Assembly (NCBI GenBank): GCA_036971615.1
Contig: JAYKKR010000010.1
Span: forward strand, 806,001 to 870,000
Reading direction: 5' to 3'
DNA length: 64,000 nucleotides
DNA from: Amyloporia xantha
Taxonomy: Eukaryota; Basidiomycota; Agaricomycetes; Polyporales; Adustoporiaceae
The translations under genes and the position numbers were made by a program. Below the pieces are notes generated by a model. The model worked only from the letters and a program-made list of their open reading frames with translations. It had not been told where the DNA came from and searched no databases. Below are positions 10,978 to 23,124 of this stretch, piece after piece (position 1 is the first letter of the stretch; each line of letters begins with the position of its first letter).

Positions 10978-11772
10978 GACAACGCGACGAGGAGAGTAGA
11001 AGGGGGAGGTGAACTGGTCGGGGTAGACGTGTAATCGTAAGACGTTAATAGGTTGTTTTATGCTGTCGGCTGCGGCCGTCTATTTCACACGTGGTAAAAT
11101 CGAATGACATGCGGGTACCGTACAGAGGCGTCGATGCAACCGTAGCTTATGATGGGACCATTACGACTCCGAGAATGGTGGAAGTCGCTTTCCTCTGACT
11201 ATCCCGGCCCTTTCACTTGAGAGTTCTGCTTACTCTTTGCTTGTGAGTACGTACCAATGTTCTCGGGATGAAGGCAAGCGAACACGACAATAGACAGGGA
11301 CATTTCAAGTTGCACCACACCGCAGGCTGACGCTCAACATACCAAGGTGGCTGTAACAACCTAAGCAGAATGGGGTAAAGTATGTGACTATGAGGATAAC
11401 GACTATGTCAACCGTTGGTGTGATAGGGCGGAGAGGAGTTTATACGGGATGCGAGAAGAGTTGGGAGAAGTGCGGCTGGCTCGATCAGTATCTGTGTGAG
11501 CGTTCGACCAGATAAATCAACAAGGGACCGCCAGCACTGCCTCGCTTTGACTCCGAAATGACCGTGGACGGTGATAGGAACGGCGTGAATTAAGTGCAAA
11601 GCGAGGCAGGGGTTGGTGGTTGGACCATCGCTTTAAATTTGTGGCTTCAGGAGGTGGTGGCTCATACGCGTCATTTCAAGCTCCGCAACGCGTCTTGGCC
11701 ACGGGGTGGCTTCTGGGGATTTGTCTTCTTGTCTCCGCTGGTCGCGACAGTTTGCTCCCTCATCAAGTCAGG
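10978..11772. other. Divergent intergenic region, no gene seen
   Basis: It separates the cytochrome b5 gene (-) from the nucleoporin gene (+) and probably contains both promoters. The nucleoporin frame is open upstream to about 11620 and encodes a second hydrophobic stretch, but it has no ATG before 11773, so I treat 11620-11772 as 5' UTR or an unrecognised upstream exon. Confidence 0.4.
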
Positions 11773-14700
11773 ATGCACGACGAGTCCGATATCCTGGGCG
11801 GCCGTCTTAACCTTTCTCCGGACTCTTTTTCTATATGGTCTCTTCTTCGTCTATTCCTTCTGGTCATTGGGGGGCTTGGGGCTGGGGCGCTCATTTATTT
11901 TGGTTTTCCTGCGCTTCGTCGATGGAACGACGACAGATACCGCAAGTAAGTGCACTACCCCCGAGGCTGGGTTGAATACTTACAGGTAGCATTTAGGAAG
12001 CTGCGTAGGAGGTACGGTATCCCTGATTCCGACACTCGCGCGTTCAATGTAGCCTTCGCCTCCGTCTCTTCCAACAAGCGACGAGACGCGGTGCCGCTCA
12101 AGCAAGATGATGGCAGCCGGCCACCCTCGCAGCCTCCACCTTCACGTGTACTTCGTTCTGACGGCGACTTACTTCGACAACGACAGCATCGTGCATCGGG
12201 TACGGCAGATTGTCACAGTTGCCTTTCACTTACTCATCTTCCGACTAGATCATCACATCGTTTCAGATAGCGTTTCTACCGCAACTCCACCTCAAATGAA
12301 TGCACACCACACTCCCGATACCGGTTCGTTCATGTATGCATCTCATCTCATTTCGCTATCAATCTACGTACTGACGTTTGTACAGGCATAGCGCTCAATC
12401 GATCACTGACGCTACTCCTGGTGCTTTTATCGAACGTCGCCCCCGTGACAGAGCACCTTCCTCTTCGACGTTAAGTCAGTCAAGCCATCCCGCTGCATCG
12501 CCCCCAGTAACTAGCTCTCGGGGTAAGCATGCGCGAGAAGATGATATTCAGACACAACCGGAGAAGAAGTCGAGACTCTCTCGCATTGATGAGTCCAATA
12601 CTTCTCCGGTCGGAAACCAGGAGTCGGGTGATGAAATGGAAGTTGACGAAGAAGTCGTTGAGCTGCCGAAGCGTGGAGCGAAAAGGTCGGCAGATGTTGA
12701 CGACGAAGGTCTTGAGGCGTCTCGGACGAGTGGCAGGGATAAGAGAGCTCGTAAGACCTCCTTGGAGAAACCGTCTGAGCAAACGCATCAGGACATGGTG
12801 CCCGAAGACATGGATGGTGATGAGATAAAGGGTTTAAGGCGAAGTAACAGAGGCAAGAAGCGGGACAGGGCTGAAGCGGGCTCGACATTCGATGGCGATG
12901 ACTCTTTGACCTACGAAGACGACGTGGACGAGTCGGATAAGCCTCGTCGGCACAGGAGGAGACGGACGATATCACAGAAGAAACCGGATGCCACCACACG
13001 CGGTCAAAAGCGCGGGCGTGATCTTGAATCCCACGAAAGTGACGAGGACTCTGACAGACCTAAGCGACGAGACACGCGCAAGAGACGTGGAAAAAGAGGT
13101 TCTGAAGTTGGGGATCTGTCGTTTGATGCACCGTTGTCCAATGATCCTTTGTGCAAGGGGAGAAAAATCGGGGAAGAATGGGAGGCCAATGGGGTCCACT
13201 ACAAGGTTGGTCCGAATGGCCAGCGTCTTCGTCAAGAGCTCGTCAAGAAGGCTCGCTCAAGATTCCCTATGGTATGTCTTTTTGCTTGAGCACGGGATTC
13301 GGTACGGTAACTCGCATGATATCTGACAGCCTAGTGATTCGCAGCACCCGGATCGTCGAGCAAACATAGATGTCTATGTAGAGACGTGGCTTTCTGAAGA
13401 AGAATACAAGGTAGCGAAGGAACGCCATGAACTGGCATGGCAAGATCTTGGAAGTGAGCCCTCGACACCTGGTGATGTATCTGTAAGTGGTGATTTATTA
13501 TATATTGTGTTACTTCTGTCTTATTGTTTGACTTTTCAGGACTCGCCTGCTGGGAAAAGCCTCCTATGGTCGTCGACGATGGCACAACGCGACAGTCCCG
13601 TTCCGCAAAGAGGGCCTTTTAGACAATCGATTGCTACGAACATGGGACTGCGGATCAATCCGTTCCCGCAATCTCATGTTGTCCCTGGGCGCCGAGTATC
13701 CTCAGTGCCCCATGTACCAGTGCCCCCGGTCCCGGATAGCCCGAAAGTTTCCAGCTCGAAGTCATATTCAAAGTGGGAGAAACAGGACCTGGAAGCCGCA
13801 GCAATGTCGAAGATCAGAGAAAAGGCTCAGTTGGATGCAGCGGAAGCGAAGAAGGCGGAATCTTTACTATCTTCTCGACCAGCCGCTATTCCTACCTTCA
13901 GTACTCCGACACCATCTTCTACTTTAGGGAAAGCAGCCGAGCAGCCTGCACCGGTGGAAGCCAAGAGCACTACAACGCCCAGTTTCCTTGGTGTACCACC
14001 TCCTTCGGCAACGTCTACAAACACGACATCGTCTCTGAATGTGCCCCAGGCGTCTCTTGCACCACCTAGCTCGACCCCAGCCGCTATGGAAGCGCCTAAG
14101 GCTCCCGCCTCCTTTGGGTTCTCCGTCGCACCCGCAGCTCAGAACAAGCCTCCTACGTTCCCAGCTAGTTCCCCGTCCTTTACCACATCTTCATCAAACC
14201 AGGGTCAGTCTGCTCTCCCTGCTACTGCCACCGCCGCTCCTCCTGGAACTCAGCAAGGTAGCCAGCAACAAAGTTCGAAGACTCCTGCTCCCGTCTCGAC
14301 CGGATCTTTCAGTTTCGGAACGAAGCCGGCTTCTGCAACTTCTGTGGGTGGTGCCCCCTCTTTCAATGCGCCCAGCACCACAGGAGGTGGATCACAGCCC
14401 CCTTCAACTACCACAACTAACCAGGCACCTAAACCCACCTTCTCATTTGGAGTGCCATCTGGAGGATTTGGTACTTCTCAGGTTCGGGCAAAGGCGGATC
14501 AAGACAACTCAGGACAGACTGTTGGTTCTGGTAGCTCTTTGCTGAGCAGAATTGGCGGCACCACTCCCAGTTCTGACAGTCAGCCTTCTACGGCTTCCGC
14601 AGGCTCCTTCCCTGCTCTCTCATTTGGGAAACCTAGTACGCCTAATTTGGGTGCAGCAGCTAGCAATGGTAGTGGCACTGCGCCCACGATGCCACCGAGC

Positions 14701-15576
14701 AGCAGTTCTACCACTGCTAGTTCAAACGCAAATACTTCAGGGGCTCCCAAATTCAACTTTGGGTTCTCATCGAAACCTGCGAATTCTACCCCCGCGCCTA
14801 CTCCGGCGTCGTCTAGCACACAGGGTTTCGCAGGGTCCGCGGTTACTGCAAAACCTTTGTTTGGCTTTGGGGCACCTGGTCAGTCAGCACCTGCTACTAC
14901 TTCGTCTGCCCAGTCTCCCTTCGGTTCCGGGGCGCCGTCTCAATCCAGTTCGTCAAACGCATTTGGAGGGGGTGCGAATGCGTTCTCGGCACCCGCCACT
15001 GCCTCGACCGCTCCTAAGTCTGCATTCGGCTTTGGAACGCAGAATGCATCGACCACGTCGAATGCATTCTCCACGACGCCTGCGAACTCACCCGCGAGTG
15101 GGTCTATATTCGGCGGGACGGCGAACAATGCCGCAACTAAACCCACTGACAGCTCGAAAGCTACCTTCGGTTTCAGCTCAGGCCCGACGTCGACTTCTAC
15201 CACCACACCAATCTTCGGTGTCAGTGGAAGTGGAGCTAGTAACTCGACCACACCTGCTCAGTCGAATGCGCCCAAGCCATCGTTCTCCTTCGGAACCCCA
15301 AGTATGCCAGCCCCTGCTGGGGCTAATGGAACAACGCCCACCACGAATGCGGGTGAGACCCAAACCAAGCCAGCTTTCTCGTTCAACTTCGGCGCGACTC
15401 CTTCTTCGACTACGACCAATACTAATACAGCGTTTGGTGCCCAACCTGCTTCTTCGCCGTTCGGAAAGCCGTCCCAACCCACTCCAAATGCATTCAACTT
15501 CGGTGCACCTTCGTCGTCTTCGCCGGGTGCATTTGGCTTCGGATCATCAGCGACCAACCAAAACCAGAAACAATGA
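11773..15576 (+). CDS. Membrane-anchored FG-repeat nucleoporin, POM121-like layout
   Basis: Exons: 11773-11945, 11997-12199, 12267-12333, 12386-13271, 13330-13482, 13540-15576 (about 1172 residues, in frame). Order of parts: a single transmembrane segment about 20 residues in (WSLLRLFLLVIGGLGAGALI); a basic juxtamembrane stretch; a long charged region with several Lys/Arg clusters resembling nuclear import signals (PRRHRRRRTISQKK, KRRDTRKRRGKRG); a conserved-looking block (YKVGPNGQRLRQELVKKARS and VYVETWLSEEEYKVAKE); then about 600 residues rich in Ser/Thr/Ala with about 20 FG, GFG and SFG motifs. FG tracts line the nuclear pore and bind transport receptors. Vertebrate POM121 has the same order of membrane anchor, import signals and FG tail. 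Homology is not shown; convergence is possible. Confidence 0.78.
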
Positions 15577-16009
15577 TATGTTCCGCACAATTCTCACTAT
15601 GCGTGGATATCGGTGTTCTTTCGCTTTTGTACATACTGTTCTAGATAATGTGGTTTTCAACATGGCATGTACTATATGACACAAGCATGTTTCCCAACTC
15701 GTCATAACTTATTTCTATTCCTCGCTTTATTCGAATGCATGCTCGGTAGAGCGGAGGACACATTGTTTGCAACGTGCGTGTTGCATGCCACTGGCCGCAA
15801 CGTTAACGCATTCCTCGTGTGGTTTGCGCGTGATAACAGCAGTTGGAAGCGAGGCTGACGACTGGTCTCGACTCGTCCTCTGCGGATCATTCAGTCGCTT
15901 TCCGTGCTTCATGATCTATATTTCTCGTGCGACAATCTAAGTCCAGAGATACTAGTCTGCAACATCGCCCGCCCTTGAGCCCTCTTCCATTACTATAGGA
16001 CATATTCCG
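15577..16009. other. Intergenic, no gene seen
   Basis: This holds the 3' flank of the nucleoporin gene and the promoter of the coiled-coil gene, which lie in tandem. No feature is recognised. Confidence 0.5.
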
Positions 16010-18595
16010 ATGTCTAATACTTTCTCGGCGACACCTCGACCGCGCCCACCTGCCAAAGCTCGCAGGATCCCATCTGTGCAATTTCCCAGGTTCCCTCCTC
16101 CACCCTATGCTCCTTCACTTGATCAGGTGGTACTAGATACCACCGCAGCTTCCCCAGGGCAAGTCTCATCTGCAGCACTAGATAACTTGCCATTACCTCT
16201 TCCATCTCCTGATGCGGAGGAATGGATCAACGAGAAGTCTAGAGAAGAGCTCTCTGGCCTATTGCTGAAGGCAGACGAACTCATCAAGTCGCGCGAATCA
16301 GGTGAGATCCGAACAGTCGAGGCGAGATACGAGACGTCCTGCGGGGGCTAAGGATCCGCACAGAGCTGAGCTTAACGTCCGCGCTGTGCAAGACTTTGTA
16401 CCATGATAACATCGTTCTCAAGAACAAGCACGAAACACTCCTGGCCCGTCTGCCCCCTTCAGCTGTTCCCACTGCCCCTACTACGCCTGTGGTATCATCT
16501 AATGTGTTATCACCTCCATATGAAGAGGTCAACCTCCCCACTTCACCAGACTTTCGCGACACTTCTCTTCCAGCGCCGCGCTTCCGCCACTCGAGGCGTA
16601 TCTCCGTGACACGAAACGAACTCGCGAGTCTTGCGGACCAGAATGCAGAATTGCTGGACAAGTTGGAAAAGCTTGAGGCGGAGTCGGAGCATGCTGATCA
16701 AGTTGGAAAGCGAAAACTTCGCAAACTTGAGCAAGAAATCCAAGTTCTACGTGACGAACTCGAGCAGACGCAGACGAAGGAAGCGGAGCTTGAGGAGCAG
16801 GCACGGGTGGCTCTGGGCTCAAGCGTCATGGACGCGCAGAGGCGAAGGGAGGAGAGAGAAGAGCGAGTCAGGGCGTTCAAGGAGAAGTCTTCGTCGGACT
16901 CTGACATGGCGAGCGAGGAGAGAAGGGACTTCGCGCCCCCATCAGAGCTAGCAAGACCACCTTCGCTCAGAATCCCCTACTCTCCTGCTTCACAGTCGGA
17001 TACTGCCTCTCCTGCCAGTGTCTCACATTTGTCAACCAAGTCTGCTGTGCCGGATACATATGAAGAGGATGTATCTTCATCGAGCCCTTTGCGATCTCGT
17101 TTGTCAAGTACACGATCGCAATCAGGGGCAGAGTTCGCGATTGTTTCGCAGCTTCTTCTCAAGATTCACGAGCTTGAGGAGACTAATGCACAAATCAAGC
17201 AGGAACAGAAGTTGACCGACGAACGGCGACGTTTGGCTCAGTGGGATGCGGAAAGTATCAGACGCGTTTACGACTGTCTGGACGGAGGGAATGGTGTAGA
17301 ACTCGAAGTGGTTACCGAGGATGAGCTGGAAGAGGACCTTCACAAAGGAAAACGGGTTGCTTCAGGCGGAACGATCAAGTTCAGCAGCTTGCGGCGAACG
17401 ATTCATCAGAACCTCGGTCAATTTCTCGACCCTCAAGAACCGGATATGTTTGCTAGTGGTATAACAACAGACATGCAAAGTACTGCTCGCAACGCAATCG
17501 GTCCAGCCAAGCAACCCACAGGTAGTCACAAGGCAAGGAAGTCGGTAGTCGGTTTGTTCGACCCTGACTCCAGAAGTCCCGACATCCAACACTCTCACAC
17601 TCCATTGGCGTGGCCTCCGCCTCCGCAAATCATCCTTCGAGACTGCCTCCGAGCTGGGCGATATCTCGACATGGTCCACCGCTGCGACCGACGGGATGGC
17701 ACTGCCATCACCTTCCTTGAGCAGCACACTACCAACACCTGTGGAGGGCGCTGGCCAACCCTTTGGACGGACACTTGGCAGTGAACTCGGGAGTGAGTTC
17801 GGGGACGACTGGGGTGCGAACGCCCCGAACCACCACCTGCGCTCAACTAGTCTCTATGATATCGCAGGATTGGACCTGTCACGCGAGGCATCGATGTCGC
17901 CTAGCACCAGCGAACGACCCATGTTCGTCTTCCCTGCATTAGACGATACTGACTCACTGGCAATGGAGTCGACGCCTAGGATGGATGTATGGGGCGCGGA
18001 TCCGGGGCCGTCTACCCCTCCACCCTTACCTGGCCTGCAGCTGATGGTGGAGCCTCCGACACCAACGCCAGATAGACTGCAAAAGCCGAAGTCGGTCAGG
18101 GCGTACCGGCTGTCACAGACGATGCGCTCGCGCACGAATCGCTGGGTAAAGGGTCGATTCTCGCCGTCAGAGTCACCATCACCGGATCTTCCCAGGAGAC
18201 ATCCAGCGTCCACTGCGGTTAGAAGACGTTCAGGCCTGGATTCAGGCATAATCATGGGCGAGTCTGTTGAGGAATCGAATGACCTTGTGCCGCGCCCTGG
18301 TCGTCGAGGACGCATACCAGATTACCTGTTCGAGGACGACTGTTCAGGCCCTGCGGGGGATTCCCCGGACGAGCTAAATGCCGAAGCAGATCGTTCAGCT
18401 ATACAGCTTCGTGCGGACGTCTCTGGAGTGTCGCAGGAACATAGTTTCACGGGATTAGTGGTGGAGATATGGCTCTGGCTTCAGTTCGCCATAGTAATCC
18501 TTGTGTTCTTGTGGACAATGGCGAAGCGGGGTCCCAAGAGCGTTCTGGAAGAGGCAGAACAACGGCGAGCGCGTGATGCTGTGGGGCGTCGGTAG
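16010..18595 (+). CDS. Tail-anchored coiled-coil protein, uncharacterised
   Basis: Exons 16010-16301, 16364-17521 and 17574-18595 give about 823 residues. The N-terminus is Pro-rich. A heptad-like region follows (around residues 190-280; LLDKLEKLEAESEHADQVGK and onward), then a Ser-rich region and a second short helix-rich block. A single C-terminal hydrophobic segment (VVEIWLWLQFAIVILVFLW) and a basic tail end the protein. This layout suits a tail-anchored tether or golgin-like protein at an ER, Golgi or nuclear membrane, but I recognise no family. The second intron (52 nt, donor GTAGTC) is required by a frame change; the sequence it removes itself looks partly coding. Confidence 0.7.
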
Positions 18596-19569
18596 ACTCA
18601 AGCTACTTACGGCGTCACATTCCTATTAAGCATGCACCACATGATGATGCATTTATTCACCATCTTAACCATTCATTATATCTGTAGCACTGCGGAACGA
18701 TCTATAATGAACTACTGGAGAAAATCGAATGAACTAGTGCGGCCGCACGGAGGATATTATTTGTCTCGGCGTCAATATCAATATTCATAATCTGGAGCGT
18801 AGAAGACTTGCCCACAATCGGGAGGCATCTTCCAGGTGTGTAACCATCACACGAACCAGCTGCTCAGCAAGTTATCAAAGTGGTTAACTAAGGTAAAGAG
18901 AACAGGTTGAGCAATAAAAGTAGCAGAATCCATGATACGTGAGCATACATGTACACGCTGCTGGACGTACGGCCTTTATGACCCTTACTACGGAACTCGT
19001 GACATTCAAGTTGCCTGTATCTCGTGAACTTCTGGGTCTGTAAGGTGTTCCTCCTGTCGCTCTCGTCTCGAAAGTTATCATTCCCTGTTCATTCTCCTTG
19101 GTGATACATCGTTCCAAAGCAGCGTCTATTACAGTACCTTCCAGGAATTATCATGCATCTCCATCAAGGCTCGATCGAGCCTTCGATCAATTCGCGAAGG
19201 TCGTTTCATTATATCTCTATATATAGCTCTTCGTACAAGTACTGAGTACAGCGTCGACAGTTCACGACCCACTCACAGAATTTCAGATACGGTATCTGAG
19301 ACCAAGACCGCCCATGTCGGATTCGCTTTTCATATCGTGCAGCCGAGACCCAGCGCTGATACAGAGCTGTCCATCACTTTTGTCACCTGCTATGCAGGTG
19401 GGCGCCCCTGCGATTGCGCCGCAGTATTCAATCCCCCAATCGTATATATTCGGTGCCGCTCGCATTCTCCCTTCAACCGCCATCGTCAGCCCATCCACAA
19501 TCCGGCATCGTCTCTGAGCCTCCCCTCTGCCCACGCTAGGAACCCAGCTATTGATATTGATATCCCACG
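18596..19569. other. Intergenic, no gene seen
   Basis: About 970 nt between the coiled-coil gene and the first membrane-family gene. A TATATATA-like stretch near 19217-19224 lies about 350 nt upstream of the next start. No coding sequence is recognised. Confidence 0.4.
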
Positions 19570-20866
19570 ATGCGTGAAGCCTCCAGATACCTGTCCATGG
19601 CCATAACTTTCGCCGGCATTTTCTTCAACTATAAAGCCGCCTTCTACATCATGGCGATGCACAAGTCGCTCAAGGGAGAATATCAAACAATATGGGAGGG
19701 CCCGACAGGAGATGTATGGAAAGTTGACACTATCAGTGTCAAGGCCATAGGCGAGCTATCGTCAATCTACTTCCTGGCAAATATGCAGGCGTGTTTCATT
19801 GGCTTCTTCGGTCTCGCCAAGGTACGCCTCGTGCGCTCTGACATCGTTTAGGCAATGTTCTCAGACTTATGTACATTGTTTACTGTCGCAACACGCAGCC
19901 CTTCCCCTTGTTGGTCCGTTTCTACCGCAACTATTCCATCGTGGACTGTGTGTCCTTGATGCTTGGCACCGTGTTCTGGGGCTTCGCTGTAAGCAGGCGC
20001 GACGTGCGTGCGCGCTTCTGCCAGGAGCTCTCGCGCCATCCAGAGCTCCTGCATGAGTTGTCTGAGACAGGGCTCACCCCCAGGTCTGCGAGCTGTGGTT
20101 CGGGGCGCCATCCTGGGGTTGATGGGCGTCATGTTCATTATCATACTTGTTAGAGTGAGTTGCCATGAGTCGTCCTTGTCGTGGTGTCATTCATTAAGTC
20201 TCCGCGCAGATCTTCATGCTCCTCGTGCTGTCCAAGAGTCTCCGCTTGCTCAGCGCCGGCTCTCTGCCCCCCATTCATCTCCCGCTGGCGTCCGCTCCTC
20301 CGCCATACACCTCCTTTTCGTTCAATCACTTCGATGCCTCCACCTTTACTCGGTCAAATAATCACTGCCATGACACCGCACCGGTCGATGAGTTGACCAA
20401 GCGGGATGAGTCGTCGCTGAGGCTGTGTGAAGTTACGGTGGGTGGCGAGGACAAGCCGTTGGTTGTGTTGGATCATGTGGGCGACGCGGATGTTGTGATG
20501 CCTGCCAACCATGTAGAGATGATAGAAGCCGACGTCGCTGCATCGGCTGCATCGGCGGACAACCGCGCCTCTCGTCCCTCGCACACACGTCTTTGGCAGG
20601 ATAGATCGGGTCGGCTGCGCGTCGAGGCGACCTTCCTGGGCTTCTCCGATGGTAAAATACGCATGCTCAAGACGAATGGCGTCATCATCGAGGTTCCGCC
20701 TCGCAAGCTGTCGGCGGAGGATCTCGAGTATGTCGAGACACTCACGACGGGGCCTGTCCTTCCGCGCCGTCTTGGTGATGATGATGACGAAGACGACGAC
20801 GAGCCTTTGGAATCGCGTAGAAGGTCGCTTCTCACTTCTGGCGAGGATACTAGTAGGTGCGACTAG
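19570..20866 (+). CDS. Membrane protein with C-terminal SHD1 domain (cluster copy 1), frame break in exon 2
   Basis: Exons 19570-19821, 19899-20154 and 20210-20866 share intron positions with copies 2 and 3 further downstream. About four hydrophobic spans lie in exons 1-2. The family marker RFYRNYSIVDCVSLMLGT starts the third span. Exon 3 has the marker SFSFNHFDAS, an acidic linker and a clear SLA1-homology domain 1: WQDRSGRLRVEATFLGFSDG, then GKIRMLKTNGVIIEVP, then KLSAEDLEYVE. In yeast Sla1, SHD1 binds NPFxD endocytic sorting signals. Exon 2 is 256 nt against 255 and 261 in the sister copies, so the frame slips before the last span: the third span is in one frame, and the fourth span plus SHD1 are in another. 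It is therefore a pseudogene or carries a base-call error. Confidence 0.72.
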
Positions 20867-21755
20867 GTCATGTCTGGCAGAGGAATGTATGGATGAGATC
20901 AGGTCGTGGCAGCTTTGATTCTTTCTGGGACGGAGACCTGTATGTGTGTCGCGATGTCTGTAACAGTAGTGCGAATGTGATTCTATTAGAGAGCGACCCG
21001 TGCTTCGCTACGGCTTCTCGGTACATCGTAGTTTACAGTTTGGATTCACTTCACTCAGACATACAGACTATTCTGCACAGACAGTACTAGTTTGGTGTAG
21101 GGGGTTACTGAGTACTCAGCCTCCCAGAGTCTGACAGTACTTACTACGGTTGGCATTGTGGCTCCGTGCTTTAGTCGACATGCGTGACGCTGTCTCAAAG
21201 TCTGGGATACAGAGCAAGACGCACCGGTGAGCGTCGTTGCACGCAATCTTGTGTTTCCTCAAATACGAGGAAAAATCAGCCCAGTGCATTGTTCCCAATG
21301 AGTGCTTGGGAGAAATGAAGACCGCATGATTGCAAGATCATGAGACTTGATCGGAGATTCGATCAATATTCGAGCAGAATCTGTAGATTACAGACCGCAT
21401 GAACTTGCGTCTTCAAGTCATCGTTCTCTTGGACATCAGCCTCACGCCGTGATATATCGACACAATGGCCATAGGACCTTGTTTCTTGGAAGGTATTTTT
21501 GTCCTGGGATCTGGGAAATGAATCAATGAAGGTATAGCTACTTCCCACGTCGGCACTCGGCAACCGTCACCCATGCATAACTGTCAACACGGGCGTTCTC
21601 GTCTGTGCACCGCAGTTTGCAATGCCTCTATATTTTGCGACGACAAACGCTTGTCCGTACCACGTCGTGTCGATACCCCTATCTTCCATCGCCATCATCT
21701 CTTGAGTTTCGCCAGGCCCGTTCGCCTGGTGGTCGCTTCTGCTCACGTACGAGTC
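20867..21755. other. Intergenic, no gene seen
   Basis: About 890 nt between copies 1 and 2 of the membrane family. No coding sequence with recognisable character is present. Confidence 0.45.
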
Positions 21756-22673
21756 ATGGCCAAACACCGGGCGCTCAGGACCGTATCAATTGCCGCCTCC
21801 TTCGCTGGCGCAGTCTTCAACATTATACTCGCTCTCCGCCTCATCGCGCTGAGGAACTTGCTCGATTATGAGTATGAACGGGAAGGGTCGCCGGGAGACG
21901 CGCGGAGAATGGACACAATTGGGGCCGTGTGTAGGCTGCTATCCGTGTATTTCGTAGTAGGGGCGTTGGCATGCGTTGTTGGTTTCATCGGGCTCATCAA
22001 GGTGCGTTGTCTCCGCTCTGACCGGCTGGAAGTATCCTGAGTGTCATTCCTTCCTTTCCCATTCCACCATGAAGACTATCCCTGTAATAGTCCGCTTTTA
22101 CCGCGACTACTCCATCATAGACTCCCTGTTGGTTACACTCGGTACCTTGTTCTCGGGCTATACCTTCTACAGCAAGCCCTCTGTTCGTGCGAACATGTGT
22201 ACGGAGCTCTCGCACCATCCTGATCTGATTGGGGTTGAGCTTGCGGCCCACCTCGAGATGTGCCAGCTGTGGCTTGCGCAGGCCTGCGTGGTGATAGCTG
22301 GCGTGATGTTCATCTTTATGGCGATTAAAGTAAGTTACTGTGCGCCCTTTCTTTCAATTTTACTCACTATAGCTCGGTACAGATTCATACCGTTATATTG
22401 TTGTGCAAATACTATCGTCACCTATCACCTTACCTTGTTGCAGACACGGAGCTGACTACGCCCTCAATCCCGCGCATTTATCTCCCCGCGACGCCGACGC
22501 CGACTTCGCCATCGGCGTCCTTCTCCTTCAACCACTTCGACGCTGCCGCTCGTTCCCGATCTAATCTAGATGATGTCTTGCACGTCGGTAGGATAGCTGG
22601 CTGGAGCGAGCGGACGGTGGTGGTATATGACTTCGGTGGGGACGGCGATGCGGCCTATGGTGATTATGCTTGA
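21756..22673 (+). CDS. Membrane protein, cluster copy 2 (SHD1 lost)
   Basis: Exons 21756-22001, 22075-22329 and 22383-22673 give 263 residues in frame. The first exon encodes spans 1-2 (TVSIAASFAGAVFNIILALR; LSVYFVVGALACVVGFIGLI). The second encodes RFYRDYSIIDSLLVTLGTLF and a final span ending VIAGVMFIFMAIK. Exon 3 has the shared IPRIYLPATPTPTSPSASFS block and NHFDA marker, then stops at 22671-22673. Intron phases match copies 1 and 3. The exon 2 acceptor (GAAG) is weak but is the only one that fits both frame and family alignment. The protein ends before the place where copy 1 has SHD1; a broken SHD1 remnant follows downstream. Function unknown. Confidence 0.72.
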
Positions 22674-22681
22674 TAGTGCAG

Positions 22682-23124
22682 GCGACGAACAATGATCAGT
22701 CTGATGCTACGGGTGAAGAGGACATTGTATCTATTAGCTCCGACTCTGTCGAGGTGTGCTCGCTCTCTGGCTTGGTAACCATCTTACTACAAGCTGAGAC
22801 GCTTCCGCGTTCAGTTTGAACCTTTGTGAAGCTTGAAGTAGCGTTCCTTGGCTTCTCCAATGGAAAGCTACGCTTGCGCAAGAGGTGTAGTGTCATCATC
22901 AAGAATCCCGTTCCAAGAGAAGTGTACCGAGAAGATCATGTAGAAGTTGCTTCTGCACAGCGATTGAGAGGATGCGCCATTGGAGCTGCGCGGAAAAACT
23001 GTACGGCACTGCAAGACCTCGATCAATGCCGATCAGATGAGTGTATTAGCGAGATCGAGTCGCAACGATTACGACCAGAATTCAAACGGTGTTGTTACAA
23101 AACCTGGTGTCGTATGGAGGATTG
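22682..23124 (+). pseudogene. Decayed SHD1 domain remnant of copy 2
   Basis: Just after the stop of copy 2 the plus strand contains VKLEVAFLGFSNGKLRLRK followed by SVIIKNPVPREVYREDHVEV, which aligns by eye with the SHD1 domain of copy 1 (the FLGFSxGK core and the V-x-I region). The Trp-Asp-Arg start of the domain is missing. A stop codon lies just before the core, at about 22818-22820, and the frame differs from that of copy 2. An unusual splice could rescue part of it, but the missing N-terminal strand argues for decay. Confidence 0.55.

Noticed and set aside
11620..11772. An upstream start for the nucleoporin that would add a second hydrophobic segment
   Set aside because: The frame is open but starts at TTG; the first in-frame ATG is 11773. 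A second anchor would need an unseen upstream exon.
14552..15679. Long plus-strand frame (375 codons) overlapping the FG-repeat exon
   Set aside because: It is an alternate-frame shadow of low-complexity FG coding sequence, rich in Leu/Arg/Pro/Ser, with no domain.
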